A stretch of DNA of 64,000 bases from Scalesia atractyloides (GCA_947069175.1 CAMTDV010000007.1:51355681-51419680); one strand, 5' to 3'; shown: positions 1 to 11,796, numbered from the stretch's first letter. Program-made: numbers and translations. Notes: generated from the letters alone by a model not told the origin.

Positions 1-177
1 AAAATCTGAATGAATTGCGCTAATAACGACGTATACATTTCTCATAAATAAAATTAATATTGCAACTTTATGAATCAATCAGAAGAATCTAAAATATGTT
101 TGTTTGGATACAACTTGATTATTTTAAAAAGTGTGTTTTAGATTTGGGTACAACTTAATAGTTTAAAAAGGTATATA

Positions 178-535
178 TTATTATAAATTTATCGGATAAA
201 GTAAATATGAATTAAAAAAGAAATATATTAAAAGTAAATATAATAATGATAAGAAAAAATGTAAATATATTAAAAATAAATATAATAATAACCTACAATA
301 TATTAAAGTAATTAAATGTCAAAAAGTTACATATTATTTTAAATTTATAACTATAATTACTATTCATAGTATATATTATTATAAATTTATCGGATAAAGT
401 AAAGATGATTTAAAAAAGAAATATATTAAAAGTAAATATAATAATGATAGGAAAAAATGTAAATATATTAAAAATAAATATAATAATAACCTACAATATA
501 TTAAAATTTATAATTATAATTACTATTCATAGTTA
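178..535. repeat. Two AT-rich tandem units (about 185 bp)
   Basis: Two direct units begin with TATAAATTTATCGGATAAAG-like sequence at about 180 and 378 and end near ACTATTCATAG. They are almost pure A/T and contain no gene. The same pair is present in copy B at about 38755-39112. The unit resembles the tandem array at 30007-30690, which also ends in TTACTATTCATGG. No coding content is seen from 1 to 1178 apart from TA microsatellites at about 541-571 and 1035-1058. Confidence 0.8.
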
Positions 536-539
536 TCAG

Positions 540-574
<35 letters not shown>

Positions 575-1178
575 TGTTCATTGAGAATAAATTTAATGTG
601 AGAAGAAAAAGAAGAAAGAGTATAATGGTAAAACATTAAATAGTTTACAACTCATCTAATTAATTATGTTGTCTCTCATTAATAAAGCAAAAACATTTTA
701 TCCTACACATTTCAAAATTTATTCTACATATGTCTTACATTTACTGGAATTTACCATACACATATATAAATTTACCTTACACATTTCAAAATTTATCCTA
801 CACACTGTCAAAAATTGTCCTACACTATAATTATTTTATCTTGAAAGAGTATATGAAAAAATGAGTTACAAGTTTAATTAATTAGCTAATTAATGACAGT
901 TACAGATTTACCTATATGCCATTTTTTATAATATTAAATACACACATTAACTGAAGTAAATGGAGAATTTCTATTGTTTTAAAAGTTATTCTTTTTATTC
1001 TTACAAATTTTTTCTTATCATTTGAACTCTCCGCTATATATATATATATATATATATAATATAGCAACTTTATCAATTAATTAGAAGAATCTAAAATATG
1101 TTTGTTTGGGTACAACTTGATTAGTTTAAAAAGTGTGTTTTAGGTTTGGGAAATTGAAAGCCAAGTGAAGAAACATAC

Positions 1179-2982
1179 TGCGATAAACAAATCTTTGGTA
1201 GACGTTGTATCGTTTGCCACTAGGATATGCATCCCACTTTTGCGCCATACACCATAATAGACCCATAGTACCAGGGACCTTTAGTGTAGCCAGATCAGGA
1301 TGCTCCTGGAGCAAGGAATATGCTTCATCTGCAGAATAAATCATATAGCTTAGTAACAACTAATACCAAATGGGATTGTTTTTTTAAGATATAACATATG
1401 GAGAAAGAATGAGAGGTGTTGATAAGTGGTTAAAAAATTAAATGCAAGAGTTTTTAGGTTTTTTTATTTTGTGGATTCCGGTATTTCGAAGAATAAGTGT
1501 TTTTATGATGTGACAATTTACAAGACACACTTTTAGGTGTTTTTAAAGTCTCTTATTGTGGATGGTTAAATAACTAACTAACTAACCCAAAAATCCAGAG
1601 CAGATTGTAGTAGTGATGAGCAAGGCTCCATTTTCGCCAACAAATGGATTGTGGTATCCATCCTTTGCGCTAAGCTTAATATGTGTTCTACACTCTTCAA
1701 GAAGATAAGTAAAAGTGGCCTTGTGAGAATGAAAAGCAGCTCTCGTGATAGGGAGTACTTGTCGCTATCGACACAGAATAACAAGTGTGGGTTTCTCTTG
1801 ACCAACATCTCTGCAACTCTTTTGTTGCCAAGCATTGCAGCATAATGCAACGCGTTTTGCTGTTTATTATTCACTAGACTCGGAAGTATCTCCGAGTCTT
1901 TTATGTCATTTAGGAGTTTCTTTAGAAAACCGCGATGAGAAGAATCAAATTTATCCTCATGACTTTCGAGAATCGCAAGATGTAGTGCCCTCTCCCCGTC
2001 AACGTTGAGTACGTCAAACAATGCATCCGAGTCGTTTTTCAAAAGTTCTTTAGTTTTAGGCAGGTTTCTCTGTTGAATAGCTCTACATAGTTGGGAGTAT
2101 TCCCCCACACCTATGGACATGAAAACATCAAAATCATTGAATAACATGATTAGTATTAATATATACACATATAGATAAAGGGTTAGGTTCATTTGTGAAC
2201 AACCCTTGATTGTGAACACTAGTGAACTAATCCTAGCCCTTGATTATCGATACACAAGTGTAAACACATGTGTAAATCAATGGCTAGGATTTGATGATGA
2301 AAATACACTAGTGTATTTTACAATTTGATGATGTAAATCAATGGCCAGGATTTGTTACTAAGTTCACAAATACACTAGTATTCACTCTAGAACTCCACCT
2401 GATAGATATATACTAATTACTTTTTTTCCCAGAGGTTGCGTTAGCCTTCGTGATAGGAGTTGGAGCTTCTGCAGGCGGAGTATTATAATTTGTCTCTAGC
2501 TTTTTCCAAACAGCATACGCTGTTTGGAGACCGACAACAGTTTCCATGACGTCTTCACTTAAGGAGCCGAATATCCATCCTTTCACTATGGTGTCCGACC
2601 TTTTCCATTTTCTATGCGTAGCCTCAAAAGCGGGGATGTTTAGCATCCTCTTAGGACCACTACATTCCATAGGCTCGGAGAATCCCCCATCGATAAAACC
2701 GAGCATATCATGGCTATCGAGGAGACACCGCATCTGTTCCTGCCATCCTGCATAGTTAAGCTTACCGGACAACTTTATAGACACAAAGCTGGCAGCAACA
2801 TTTAAACTAGAAGGGAATGGATATTGTTGTGACCCTGCAAAGCATTATATATACATATATGTGAGGTTGTATTAATTTTTTATCCCAAACACTATGATAT
2901 GTGTGTGTATATAGATATATATATTATTCTCATAGAAAAAAGCATTACCTTTGGTGATGGCACTGCTGCTTGAGGAAGCCAT
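1179..2982 (-). pseudogene. Truncated ankyrin-repeat gene with copia-gag-like N-terminus, copy A
   Basis: Four exons can be read on the minus strand with consistent splice phases: 2949-2982 (ATG, serine-rich start), 2421-2834, 1587-2110 and 1179-1328. Exon 2 encodes a domain resembling the gag-polypeptide of copia-type elements (KLSGKLNYAGWQEQM, LLDSHDMLGFIDG, KGWIFGSLSEDV, AVWKKLE). Exons 3 and 4 encode ankyrin-type repeats (ALHLAILESH, ALHYAAMLGNKRVAEMLVKR, DEAYSLLQEHPDLATLK). The C-terminal ankyrin repeats and PGG membrane domain usual in this plant family are absent. A one-base loss near 1756 shifts exon 3 out of frame. Copy B has the same architecture with different lesions. The intact relatives are plant ITN1-like membrane proteins. 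I read this copy as a broken 5' half; the exon structure is well supported. Confidence 0.75.
2178..2396. mobile_element. MITE-like insertion in the ankyrin-gene intron
   Basis: About 220 bp between exons 3 and 2 is framed by imperfect inverted termini: TTCATTTGTGAAC on the left and GTTCACAAATACACTAGT on the right. It contains short inverted and direct motifs (CACTAGTG, ATCAATGGCTAGGATTTG twice). It is present in copy B at about 40758-40975. The superfamily is not clear, and no target duplication was identified. Confidence 0.5.
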
Positions 2983-3356
2983 TAGTTAGAGTAAGAAGTT
3001 GTAAGAGATTGGATGATTGAGGAAGATTACTTTGATGGTATAAATAAGCAAGTCCCTGTAACCAACAAATGTGGGAGAGAAGATATATGATACTAGTTTG
3101 GTAAGTGTGTTTTACAAAAAAGGTATAATAGTGTATACGTATAAAGTAAAAAACACCCAATCAATATACAACTCTAACAATCATTTGAATAACATGATAT
3201 GCATATCAACAATAGAATAAAATCTATTTGTACAATTGTTGATAACCAAAGAATTTTATCGAGTAACTACAATTCCACCGGCTCAGAGTGAGTGAGTGAC
3301 CCTAGGGTTGAAATTATGGCTTGAAGTTATGAGTTTGAAAGTGTTGTGAGACCATT

Positions 3357-3455
3357 GATAGGTCATTAGACTCGATCATATGTTGAGTGTTATTAAAGCC
3401 TCGGTTAGATTGAGTTTTGGATAGTACAAGTTTCGGTTAGTCTAATGACCTATCT
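3357..3455. repeat. Short inverted repeat, about 100 bp
   Basis: ATAGGTCATTAGAC at about 3358 is mirrored by GTCTAATGACCTAT at about 3439. Further partial pairing inside (CTCGGTTAGATTGA and TTTCGGTTAG) looks like a direct repeat. Nothing else is recognised between 2983 and 3541. Confidence 0.6.
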
Positions 3456-3541
3456 ATAACCAACTACCGCGAACAGGAGGGTACAGGACAAGTTATGGAT
3501 GTAGAACTAAAGTATAGCTCAGTAAATTCTACGGAAGTCGA

Positions 3542-3899
3542 TGTTAGATTTTTGCAAGGTTTTTAGATAACAGCTTCGTCTTCGCTGTGGGTCTCGCATG
3601 TATAAACTTGACATCGAATCTAAAATCGCTCCTAATTGAACGAGCTATAAAATCTTGGGTTGCAACGAAAGTCTGTCTTTCAATGTAATTGTCCAGGCAA
3701 GAATCTTTGTATAAAATATGTGGTATATGCTTATAAACATATATGCATATATTAAACGCATTGTAATTAGTCATAGTAGAGGGTGGATGGTGTAAATATC
3801 TACATTGTATAAATACTTCATGTACTGCCACTTTTGGAATACAATCAATCACAATTACCAAACGTTTCTTTTGCCATTTCTCATTTTGGTATCAAAGCC
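3542..3899 (+). mobile_element. Possible copia-type LTR remnant with primer binding site
   Basis: The sequence starts TGTTAGATTT at 3542, contains a TATA-like TATAAATA near 3808, and ends in CTCA. TGGTATCAAAGCC follows at about 3887-3899. That resembles the plant retrotransposon primer binding site for initiator tRNA-Met (consensus TGGTATCAGAGC). No gag, pol or second LTR is visible downstream. From about 3900 to 4780 I see no gene. The same stretch is in copy B at 42121-42478. This could equally be chance similarity. Confidence 0.35.
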
Positions 3900-4794
3900 A
3901 GCATTTTTGGCTTTTTTTTACCTTACCCAATTGTACAACCGGAGCCGCTAGAGCACATAATGCTCATCAGAAGCCAGAAGTCAAAATTCCTCTTATCTGG
4001 TTCTCGTTGGAGCATACTCTTCAAGATTGCATCGCTATTTTCTCTCGCTGGATTACACAAAACTACTATACCATTTAGAGCCATAATTTGTTCGGATATT
4101 ATCTTTAACTATGGTATACTAAGTTATTCTAATTTGCACCTATTAACCACCAATGCTTATACATTGCAGGATTTGAACCTTACACGTATAAAATAGATAA
4201 GAAACATCTTTTCATCAAATAATATCTCTTACGAACAATTATTATCTTTAATAAAGTGGTATGTCTCACTTTGTTGAAAAGCTGAAGACACGTAGGTCTA
4301 ATTTATCTATTATTTCCTTTAATAAAAGGTCCTTTTTGTTAAATAATTGAATACGACAAAACTTTATTATAAATCAAGTGAGGTTTCGCAAAAAAAAAGT
4401 TGGAATTGGGATATTTTTTCTTATAGAAAAGGGTATTTCGAGTATAACTCTTAATTCCCTAAAGTTTATATCGAAACTTCATTAAAAAAAATAGAAAATG
4501 TGATATCGAAGCTTAGTTAAAAAAAAAAATAGAAAATGTGTATTTGTTTAAGAAAAACTATTTTTATATGTTACTAGATAAAATTTCAAAAAAATGTTAA
4601 ATGAAAATTGAAAAAAAGATAAAACCTTTTTTTATGGAAATGCCAGCACTTAATAAGTGCGCCAATCCCACACTATGATACTAATTAAATAGTGCACACT
4701 TAGACTATGAGTAATTGGATGTTATAAAGGTGTGAAGTGGCTTGATAATATCCCTAATATTATTTCAAGGGTTTTATATGAGCATAAATACGAA

Positions 4795-4988
4795 CAGTGG
4801 CAGATCTAGCAAAAATGTCAAGGGGCAACGTTTCTTTTCTATAGGGGTAACAAAATCGAAAAAACGTCAAAATTTTCCAAAATTTATACTACTGTCAGAG
4901 CATCAAGGGGTAGCGGCTGCTACCCCTTTTAAAAGACTAAGTCCGCCCCTGAAGGGCTACCCCTTTTAAAAGACTAAGTCCGCCCCTG
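4795..4988. mobile_element. hAT-type MITE with 8-bp target duplication, copy A
   Basis: The element starts CAGTGGCAGATCTAG and ends CTAAGTCCGCCCCTG, an inverted terminal pair of the plant CAGGGGCGGA hAT type. It is flanked on both sides by AATACGAA (4787-4794 and 4989-4996), an 8-bp direct repeat as expected for hAT insertion. The last 39 bp, including the right TIR, are tandemly duplicated. It has no coding capacity. Confidence 0.88.
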
Positions 4989-5051
4989 AATACGAATGAG
5001 CTTTTCTAGTGTAATGACCAATGGGGATAACAAAATTGGAAAGTATAATGG

Positions 5052-5141
5052 AATGGGGTATTAAGAGGGGTTAACCATTGCACATTTTAAAGAGTCATTA
5101 TATTAAGAGGGGTTAACCATTGCACATTTTAAAGAGTCATT
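5052..5141. repeat. Tandem duplication, about 42 bp x 2
   Basis: TATTAAGAGGGGTTAACCAT followed by GCACATTTTAAAGAGTCATTA occurs twice back to back. It is present in copy B at about 43632-43717. Confidence 0.85.
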
Positions 5142-5300
5142 ATAATATTAATGTGACAAAAATGCCTTAAGGGCATTAAACATTACGTATGGACTTATAT
5201 AAAAAAATTAAAAACGAAACGGTTTTTTGGGGAGAAAATCAAGTACCATAGTACCATTTAGCAAATTGTGTGATGCCTAGAAAAGAAATCAGCAAGGTGA

Positions 5301-5480
5301 TTGTTTATCTAAAGATAAATAAAGGTTAATCACTGAAACAAAACAAACGATTAATGATATATATATATATATCTAAAGATAAATAAAGGTTAATCACTGA
5401 AACAAAACAAACGATTAATGATATATATATATATCTAAAGATAAATAAAGGTTAATCACTGAAACAAAACAAACGATTAA

Positions 5481-5518
<38 letters not shown>
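5301..5518. repeat. Tandem array, three units of about 63 bp with TA tails
   Basis: Three units each read ATCTAAAGATAAATAAAGG, then TTAATCACTGAAACAAAACA, then AACGATTAATG and a (TA)n run. The copy B equivalent at 43880-44091 differs in TA lengths and single-base indels. Confidence 0.9.
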
Positions 5519-5519
<1 letters not shown>

Positions 5520-6437
5520 GGTAGGGTTCATTCGAGAACCACCTTTATTGCAAGAATCGCGAGAACCAATGTGAACATAAAAAAATACCTAAAAAAATCT
5601 AAAAAACACACATTTTTTTTAATAATTTCTTTAAAATCACTATATTTTGTTACCAATTTTTTTTTCTTTTCGAGTGACAATTATCGATGCACATGTGCAT
5701 ATGTGTCATTTCTTGGACAAATTCCGTAATACATTAACAGTAGTAGACAAATGCACTTTCATTTACACTACCATCCGTAATACACTACTTTTTACACTAC
5801 CAATATTATAAATGCACATGTGCATTATAATGTATAACTATGATATAAGTGTATTGGTAAAAAAAGTTTGTGATTTTGAATAATGAAGTAGACCCATATA
5901 CATGTTTTTTGATTAGTTATATCTAGTGGTTGATGGTTTGGTTATATTTATCACTTTATGATATAATATGTTGTTTGGATGATATAAAGAGAGTTGATAT
6001 ACATGTAATAAAGTGAAATATTGGTAATGGTATTGTATGATGGATGGTAGGAGGTAAAGGTATTTTGGATGGTATAATAGATGAAAGGGAAGTGTATTCA
6101 AAATAGTGTACCAAAACACGTTTTATCATGTTCATACATATAGATGCACATGTGCATTTCTAATATTGTTAATGTAAAAAGTAGTGTATTATGGATGGTA
6201 GTGTAAATGAAAGTGCAATTGTTTAATATTGGTAATGTATTACGGAATTTGTCAAAGAGATGATACATATGGACATGTGCATGGATAACTATACTCGAAT
6301 ATTTTTATTTGGTTTTTTATTAGTGATGAAAAATAGCAATTTTTCAAAAATATTAAAAAAAATTTAGTGTGTTTTTTTTATTTTTTAGGTATTTTTGGTT
6401 GTGTTCATATTGGTTCTCGTGGTTGTTATCTCGACAT
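5519..6437. mobile_element. Non-autonomous long-TIR element, copy A
   Basis: The left end reads GGTTCATTCGAGAACCACC ... GCGAGAACCAATGTGAACA. The right end is its inverse, TGTTCATATTGGTTCTCGTGG. Inverted similarity continues inward for roughly 300 bp: both arms carry ATGCACATGTGCAT, a CACTACCATCCGTAATACAC-type stretch, and CAAATTCCGTAATACATTA or its complement. The unique centre is about 300 bp. No ORF is convincing. The termini match those of MULE B at 59410-63878, so this is probably a MULE-derived foldback element mobilised in trans. Confidence 0.75.
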
Positions 6438-6462
6438 ATATATATATATTATATATATATAT

Positions 6463-6730
6463 TAGGGTAAGGATCCTAAGAGAAGTCTAACATATTTGAG
6501 AAACTTAAGAAGCATTTTGGACCATACATTTTTCTAAGCTTTTCGTAATATACACATATGTATAGTTTAAAATTGATTATATACATATATGAATATTATC
6601 AAATCTTGAATTATACACATATGTATATAGTTAATTTTAAACTATACATATGTGTATATTATGAAAAGCTTAGGGAGAATGTGTGGTGTAGAATGCTTCT
6701 CAAGCTATATATATACATATACATACATAC
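6463..6730. mobile_element. Small foldback/MITE-like element, copy A
   Basis: The left part (AGAAACTTAAGAAGCATTTT, AAGCTTTTCGTAATATACACATATGTATAG) is mirrored on the right (CTATACATATGTGTATATTATGAAAAGCTT, GAATGCTTCTCAAG). The inside is palindromic TACACATATGTATA. It is followed by CATA/TA microsatellite to about 6787. In copy B (about 45173-45460) an internal arm has been duplicated. Confidence 0.6.
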
Positions 6731-6746
6731 ATACACACATACATAC

Positions 6747-6778
<32 letters not shown>

Positions 6779-7824
6779 TATATATATGAGAGTAGGAGTG
6801 GCTATAAAGTCTAAGTTTCCTACAAAGTGTAAGAAGCCATATGGAGGTGACATGTGACATTTAGGGTTTTTAATAAAAGGGCAATTAGGTAATTTGACTT
6901 TTATTTTAATTTTGAAATATAATTTCTCAATAACTAACCATGTAGAAATTATGTTAACTGTAATCTCCATGTTTTTTCTAAATTGGTGGTTATCTTCTAT
7001 ATCACCACGTAATTCTCAATCAAACCTAAAGACGGTTTTTATGACCTTCATATTTTCGTGCATCTTTTTCATCTTTCGTTTGTAAAACTAGTAAAATTGA
7101 TGGCTTCAAACGCAATTGTTGAGTACGGTTATGGCAAATACATTTACTTCTTGATTAATTGTATCATTTTGTGTTTAGCAATGTTTTTTTACGTTTGTAG
7201 GAATTAATCATCATGTTCTTGATGTTGTGTTTTACTAGTTCCAGAGGTTTACACCAATGTGTTATGGTCCCACCGTATAAATGATGATTGTTGTGTTACG
7301 AATTTTCATCATGTTTAAATATATTTGATTTAATGTGTTTTTAAGTTAACAGATTCTTCATGTTTACGTAATGTGTTTACAGGCGGATTAAAATTATTTT
7401 TGAGTGTTTAAAGTTTTTTTCTGATATCAATTGTGTTTTATTTAAATCAGTTATCATGTTCAGTATGGGGTTTTCTAAGGGTTATGTGGCATGATTTTTT
7501 GGCATGATTGCACTTCATTAGAACGTGTTTTATTTAAATTAGTTATCATGTTTCAGTATGTGGTTACTAGAAGTGATGTGTGTTTTAGTTAAAATGTGTT
7601 TTAAGTTAATAGGTTTTTTAAGTTTCATGTAATGTGTTTTAACTTAATTGATTTTTAAGTTTCTTGTAATGTGTTTTAAGTTAATTGATTTTTAAGTTTC
7701 ATGTAATGTGATTTAAAGGTGGCTAAACAACATTTGTGTTTCAAGATTTTCTAAGAACAATATGATGTGTTTTAAGTTTTTCTATTGCTAATTGTGTTTA
7801 TTTATTATTTTTCGTGTTTTGTAG

Positions 7825-9373
7825 ATGTTCCCACATACCAACCACGGGGTGTAGAACATGTTTCTCCTAATTCCGAAAAAAGACATATACTCCAACTTCA
7901 GCATCTTCGTTGACCCCAACAGAGGGCATGTTATTTGACTCAGTGAATGCTGCGTATAACTTTTACAAAGCATATGCAGATGCAGGAGGTTGGACAGTTA
8001 GAAAGGGTACACAACATGAAAATCATGGTATTATAATAAATAAGTATTTTGTGTGTTCAAAAGAGGGCCATAAAGTGTTTCGACCTGTGGATACTTTAGC
8101 TGAAGAGCCTTCTGACAGGTGGGTACGTAGGGTACCATCCAAGAGGCCTGGATGCCAAGTGAATATTAGGATAGAGCTGCAAAATGATAAGAAGTATTTG
8201 CTATATCATTTTATAAAGGCACAAAACCATAGTTTCGTGCATGAAGAAGATTTACACTTACTCAGGGAAAACTAAACTGAGGTGTTAATAGTTCGCATGA
8301 AGATATGATAAATAAGATGTCAAACCTCTACATTGGTCCTGTACGAGCATTTAATATTATGAAGGAGGTGTGTGGCGGTTTTGATAAAGTCGGTGCGATC
8401 AAAGATGTTTTCAAAAACTTTAAAAAAGAATTAAATTTGTTCATCGGTGAGTTTGATACTGAAATGCTTGTCAAGCGACTAACTAGGAAAAAGAGTTTTT
8501 ACCGAATTTTTCTTGCGAATATCAAACGACGGACGAAGGTGTGTTGAAATGTTTATTCTAGGCTGATGAGGACATGAAGAGGAATTACTATATGTTTGGA
8601 GATGTGGTATCCTTTGATGCTTCGTACAAGTGGAATAAGTAATGTCATCATTTATAGATTCACATTAGTGTGTTTTAAACATACTGTTTTCTTTGTCTTT
8701 TATATTTTTTATCCCTTATTTTTTTGCAGGTAGAACATGATGTTTGTCCCTTTCACCGGGATTAATACTCACAACAGGAACGCAACACTTGGTGCTGCCA
8801 TTCTTGGTTCTGAAACGGCAGAGACCCTACGATGAAAAGGGCTATTGCAGATGTTTGGTCTGACTCAAGGCATCGGTAATGCATGTGGCATATAATGGAT
8901 AAACTTACTACAAAGGTCTGGTGTATTTTTGTTGTTTTATTTGGGGGGTTCATTTGTGTAGATGTGTTTTAACTATCATTCAACTTCTCATCCACATGGA
9001 AATTTTGCACAGGTTGGGGCTACTATATGTGCAGATGCTAATATAAGGAAACGATTGTCTGTAATTGTTTGGACTGATTCAATATTGCTTGAAGCGTTTG
9101 AGACTGAATGGGCAGCTATATTAAATGATTTTAAATTAACTGACCATGAATGGTTGACATATATATATGGGCTCCGCGAGTCATGGATTCAACTTATTAT
9201 CGCGAAGAAGAAATGTCCGGACTTATGCAGACCTCATCTAGATCCGAAAGTGAGAATCACTTTTTTGGTAAGATTAGCAATCCAAAGTGCACTTTGGTTG
9301 AATTTCTTAGCCATTTTGACACTACCCCTTACTGTAACTGTATACAATACACATGCTCATAATGATAACTGAC
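7825..9373 (+). pseudogene. FAR1-related MULE transposase pseudogene, copy A
   Basis: After an acceptor at TTTTGTAG (about 7824) the protein shows a FAR1 DNA-binding domain (FDSVNAAYNFYKAYADAGGW, KYFVCSKEGHK, SFVHEEDLHLL). Next comes NLYIGPVRAFNIMKEVCGG, then the MULE transposase core (ADEDMKRNYYMFGDVVSFDA, PFTGINTHNRNATLGAAIL). After an intron ending CACAG at about 9010 follows a stretch with VGATICADANIRKRL and EWLTYIYGLRESW. It is not functional: there is a one-base loss before the FAR1 domain at about 7878 relative to copy B. There are also in-frame stops after HLLREN, at the usual Trp before ADED, and after DSRHR, plus a frame change near 9170. The enzyme family cuts and pastes MULE DNA in the nucleus. 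A serine/alanine-rich stretch at 7099 (MASNAIVEYG) may be an upstream exon. Confidence 0.82.
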
Positions 9374-9687
9374 ATGCTTGTATCTTATCTTCATTTTGTT
9401 GTGTCGTCAGTTGTTCAACAATCATGTGACCGTACCAGAGTCTTATTAACGATGATTTACGTATATGTTACGGTTTTATTTTTTGGATTCTAATGTACTG
9501 TGTTTTAATCAACACACACGCCATAAAACCCCTTTATTGTAACTGTACATAATAGAAGCCCGTTAATGTAGTGTCTTATTCAGACATCTATTTTACATCA
9601 CGATGTTGTTTTTAAAACATATTTGGTGTATGCAAACAAGTTAACCCTAAACCACGTTAAATAGATACAAAACAAGCGTAATTGTTT

Positions 9688-11796
9688 CTAGATGACATGT
9701 TGACAAAAAGTTATAAAATTCAAAAAACACAAACCATCCAAACGATAATGTTGATTTTTTGCAAGACACCCTATGTTACTTCGGTTGTCCAACCTTGCAT
9801 GGATTATGTCAAAGGCTGCCGCTTCGAGCCTCCTTTTCTGGTCATCCGTTAACTTCTTATAACGTACAACGTCAGCTTCAAAAAACATTCTTAATGTGTT
9901 TGCGTCACTCAGAACCATTTTCGCAACATATTTATGCCCTTACCTCATCAAGTTCTTTGCGCTGTTTGTATTAGATCTCACCTGCATCAGTCTACTCATT
10001 CGACAATCCACAGTCCCAACTCTTCCCAGTCCTTCCTTTGTATGTTTCCATATGGCATCACAAAGACCCGACAATCGATTTTATGATTCGTAAGCCAAGG
10101 CATCTCCAATTGGACGGGATCCACTTGTTTCATCTTTTTGCCTGCTAGGTGTGTAACATTCTCAAAAAAACCTGAAAAAGCATCCCTCTGTGTGCGAAAC
10201 AAATATCCAGTATTCATTCAGATTCAGGTAGTTGTGTTTTATGCTCACATTGTGTTTTATATGTGTAGCGTGGGTGCCACCCATTGTATTTGGCCTCAAA
10301 CTTAGCTACCGTTGCGCTGTTGTCCAACACCTCGATTTTGTTGTCCCTTAGATTGAAACACACACAATAGTAATGTGTATCGTATAGTACCGGTATAAAC
10401 ACGAGCGTTATGTCTCGTACGTTTTTCACACCAGCAGATACTAACAAAGACTCCATGTTTTTCGCGAAAGTTGTTGCCCTTATTTTGTCACTTGACGCAC
10501 AATCGTTTGCATTCTATATATAAAGCATTTATGAGAAAGAATATTATAAATCAAACAAATTTCTGTTACGAATGATCTCATTACTTTATACTTACTAACA
10601 TATTAACTGAACAGAATATGCGTGAGATGCTGCCTTTTTAATAGAACCTTTCCACATAGTTAAGTAATTCTGCCCATGCGCTTATTACACTTATATGTAG
10701 GGTCACTCCGGGAAATAATGATCCAACGGAGACCTCATTACCAGCACACCCTTGGCAGTTTTAAAGACAATATCCCTAACATTTAAATGAGTATTGAAAT
10801 AAGTCATTTGAAACATCAGGTGAGTTTTATTCAAATATGTTTAAATAAGCAGTTTGTGTTTTGTCACAAGCTTGTGTTTTATCACTAGTTCCTTTTACAT
10901 CATTTTTTATGAGTTAGACGCAAACATATATTCATAATGTTCAGATCAACTGTGTTTTAACAACATAATTTACATCATAATTTATTATCACATAAATAAA
11001 ATTCATGTGTGTTTTATCAGCAGAGTTCTGACCCTACTGTGTAAACTGAACTGTGTTCAGATCAACTGTGTTTTAACAACGTAATTTACTCCATAATTTA
11101 TTATCACATTAAATAAAAATCATGCGTGTTTTATCAGCAGAGTTCTGACCCTACTGTGTAAACTGAACTGTGTTTAGATCAACTTTGTTTTAACAACGTA
11201 ATTTACTCCATAATTTATTATCACATTAAATAAAAATCATGTGTGTTTTATCAGCAGAGTTCTGACCCTGCTGTGTAAACTGAATTGTGTTCAGATCATA
11301 AAACAAAAACCTTTTTTCACTTCCATTGTCTAAAACACAATCACCTACAAGTGTCGGCCATCATATCAATATCATCTGAAGCTCATAGCTATACAAACCA
11401 TTTATTTATATAAAACACAACTTACATCAAGTTAATGGTAACAAAATCTTTACTTTTTTTATATTCAGACACAACGATGATCATCATGATCATAAAACAC
11501 ATTATCAAAAACACCATCAGCTAAAAACCCCTGAATCGCTATTTATAAAACCATAACGAAATGTTTATGTTAAAACACATACCTGTAACTACAAAAGGCT
11601 TCTTAGGGTTTCTTTTTTTTTTGATCGTAGCTTCCATAACCTCTGGAATGTTCGTGTTCTTGAATCTCTTTCCTAAAACCAAAAAATTTGTTAAATAAAC
11701 ACACCTACAAAGTTCCCCCGTGCCGTAAAACACATAAAACAACTTAGATTGTTGCATATGCTTATATTTCAAAGCAAATCTTTTATCTTCATCCAT
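9688..11796 (-). pseudogene. Ulp1-like (C48) cysteine protease relic of MULE A, copy A
   Basis: Read on the minus strand from ATG at 11796 (MDEDKRFALKYKHMQQSKLF), pieces of a Ulp1-type protease follow. These are a segment near 10640-10810, LVFIPVLYDTHYYCVCFNL with the candidate catalytic His at about 10370, and IEVLDNS with the candidate Asp at about 10325. Then come NHKIDCRVFVMPYGN with the candidate Cys near 10070, and a basic C-terminal tail at 9688-9918. Ulp1 proteases normally cleave SUMO-type conjugates; copies carried by MULEs have unknown function. The residue after the Cys is Arg where DCG is usual. A one-base loss near 10721 relative to copy B breaks the second exon. Exon borders are approximate. 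Confidence 0.72.
10939..11288. repeat. Tandem array in MULE A, three units of about 117 bp
   Basis: Units begin GTTCAGATCAACTGTGTTTT at 10939, 11054 and 11172, and a fourth begins at 11289 but breaks off. Each carries two TGTGTTTTA-type motifs. The copy B equivalent is at 58225-58575. Confidence 0.9.

Noticed and set aside
3834..4196. 120-codon ORF present in both duplicates
   Set aside because: It spans a possible retrotransposon primer site, has no domain, and its conservation is explained by the recent duplication.
6558..6857. Tyr/Ile/His-rich ORFs around the CATA/TA microsatellites (also 12010-12237, 44976-45191, 45350-45556, 63693-63932)
   Set aside because: Microsatellite translations with no domain.
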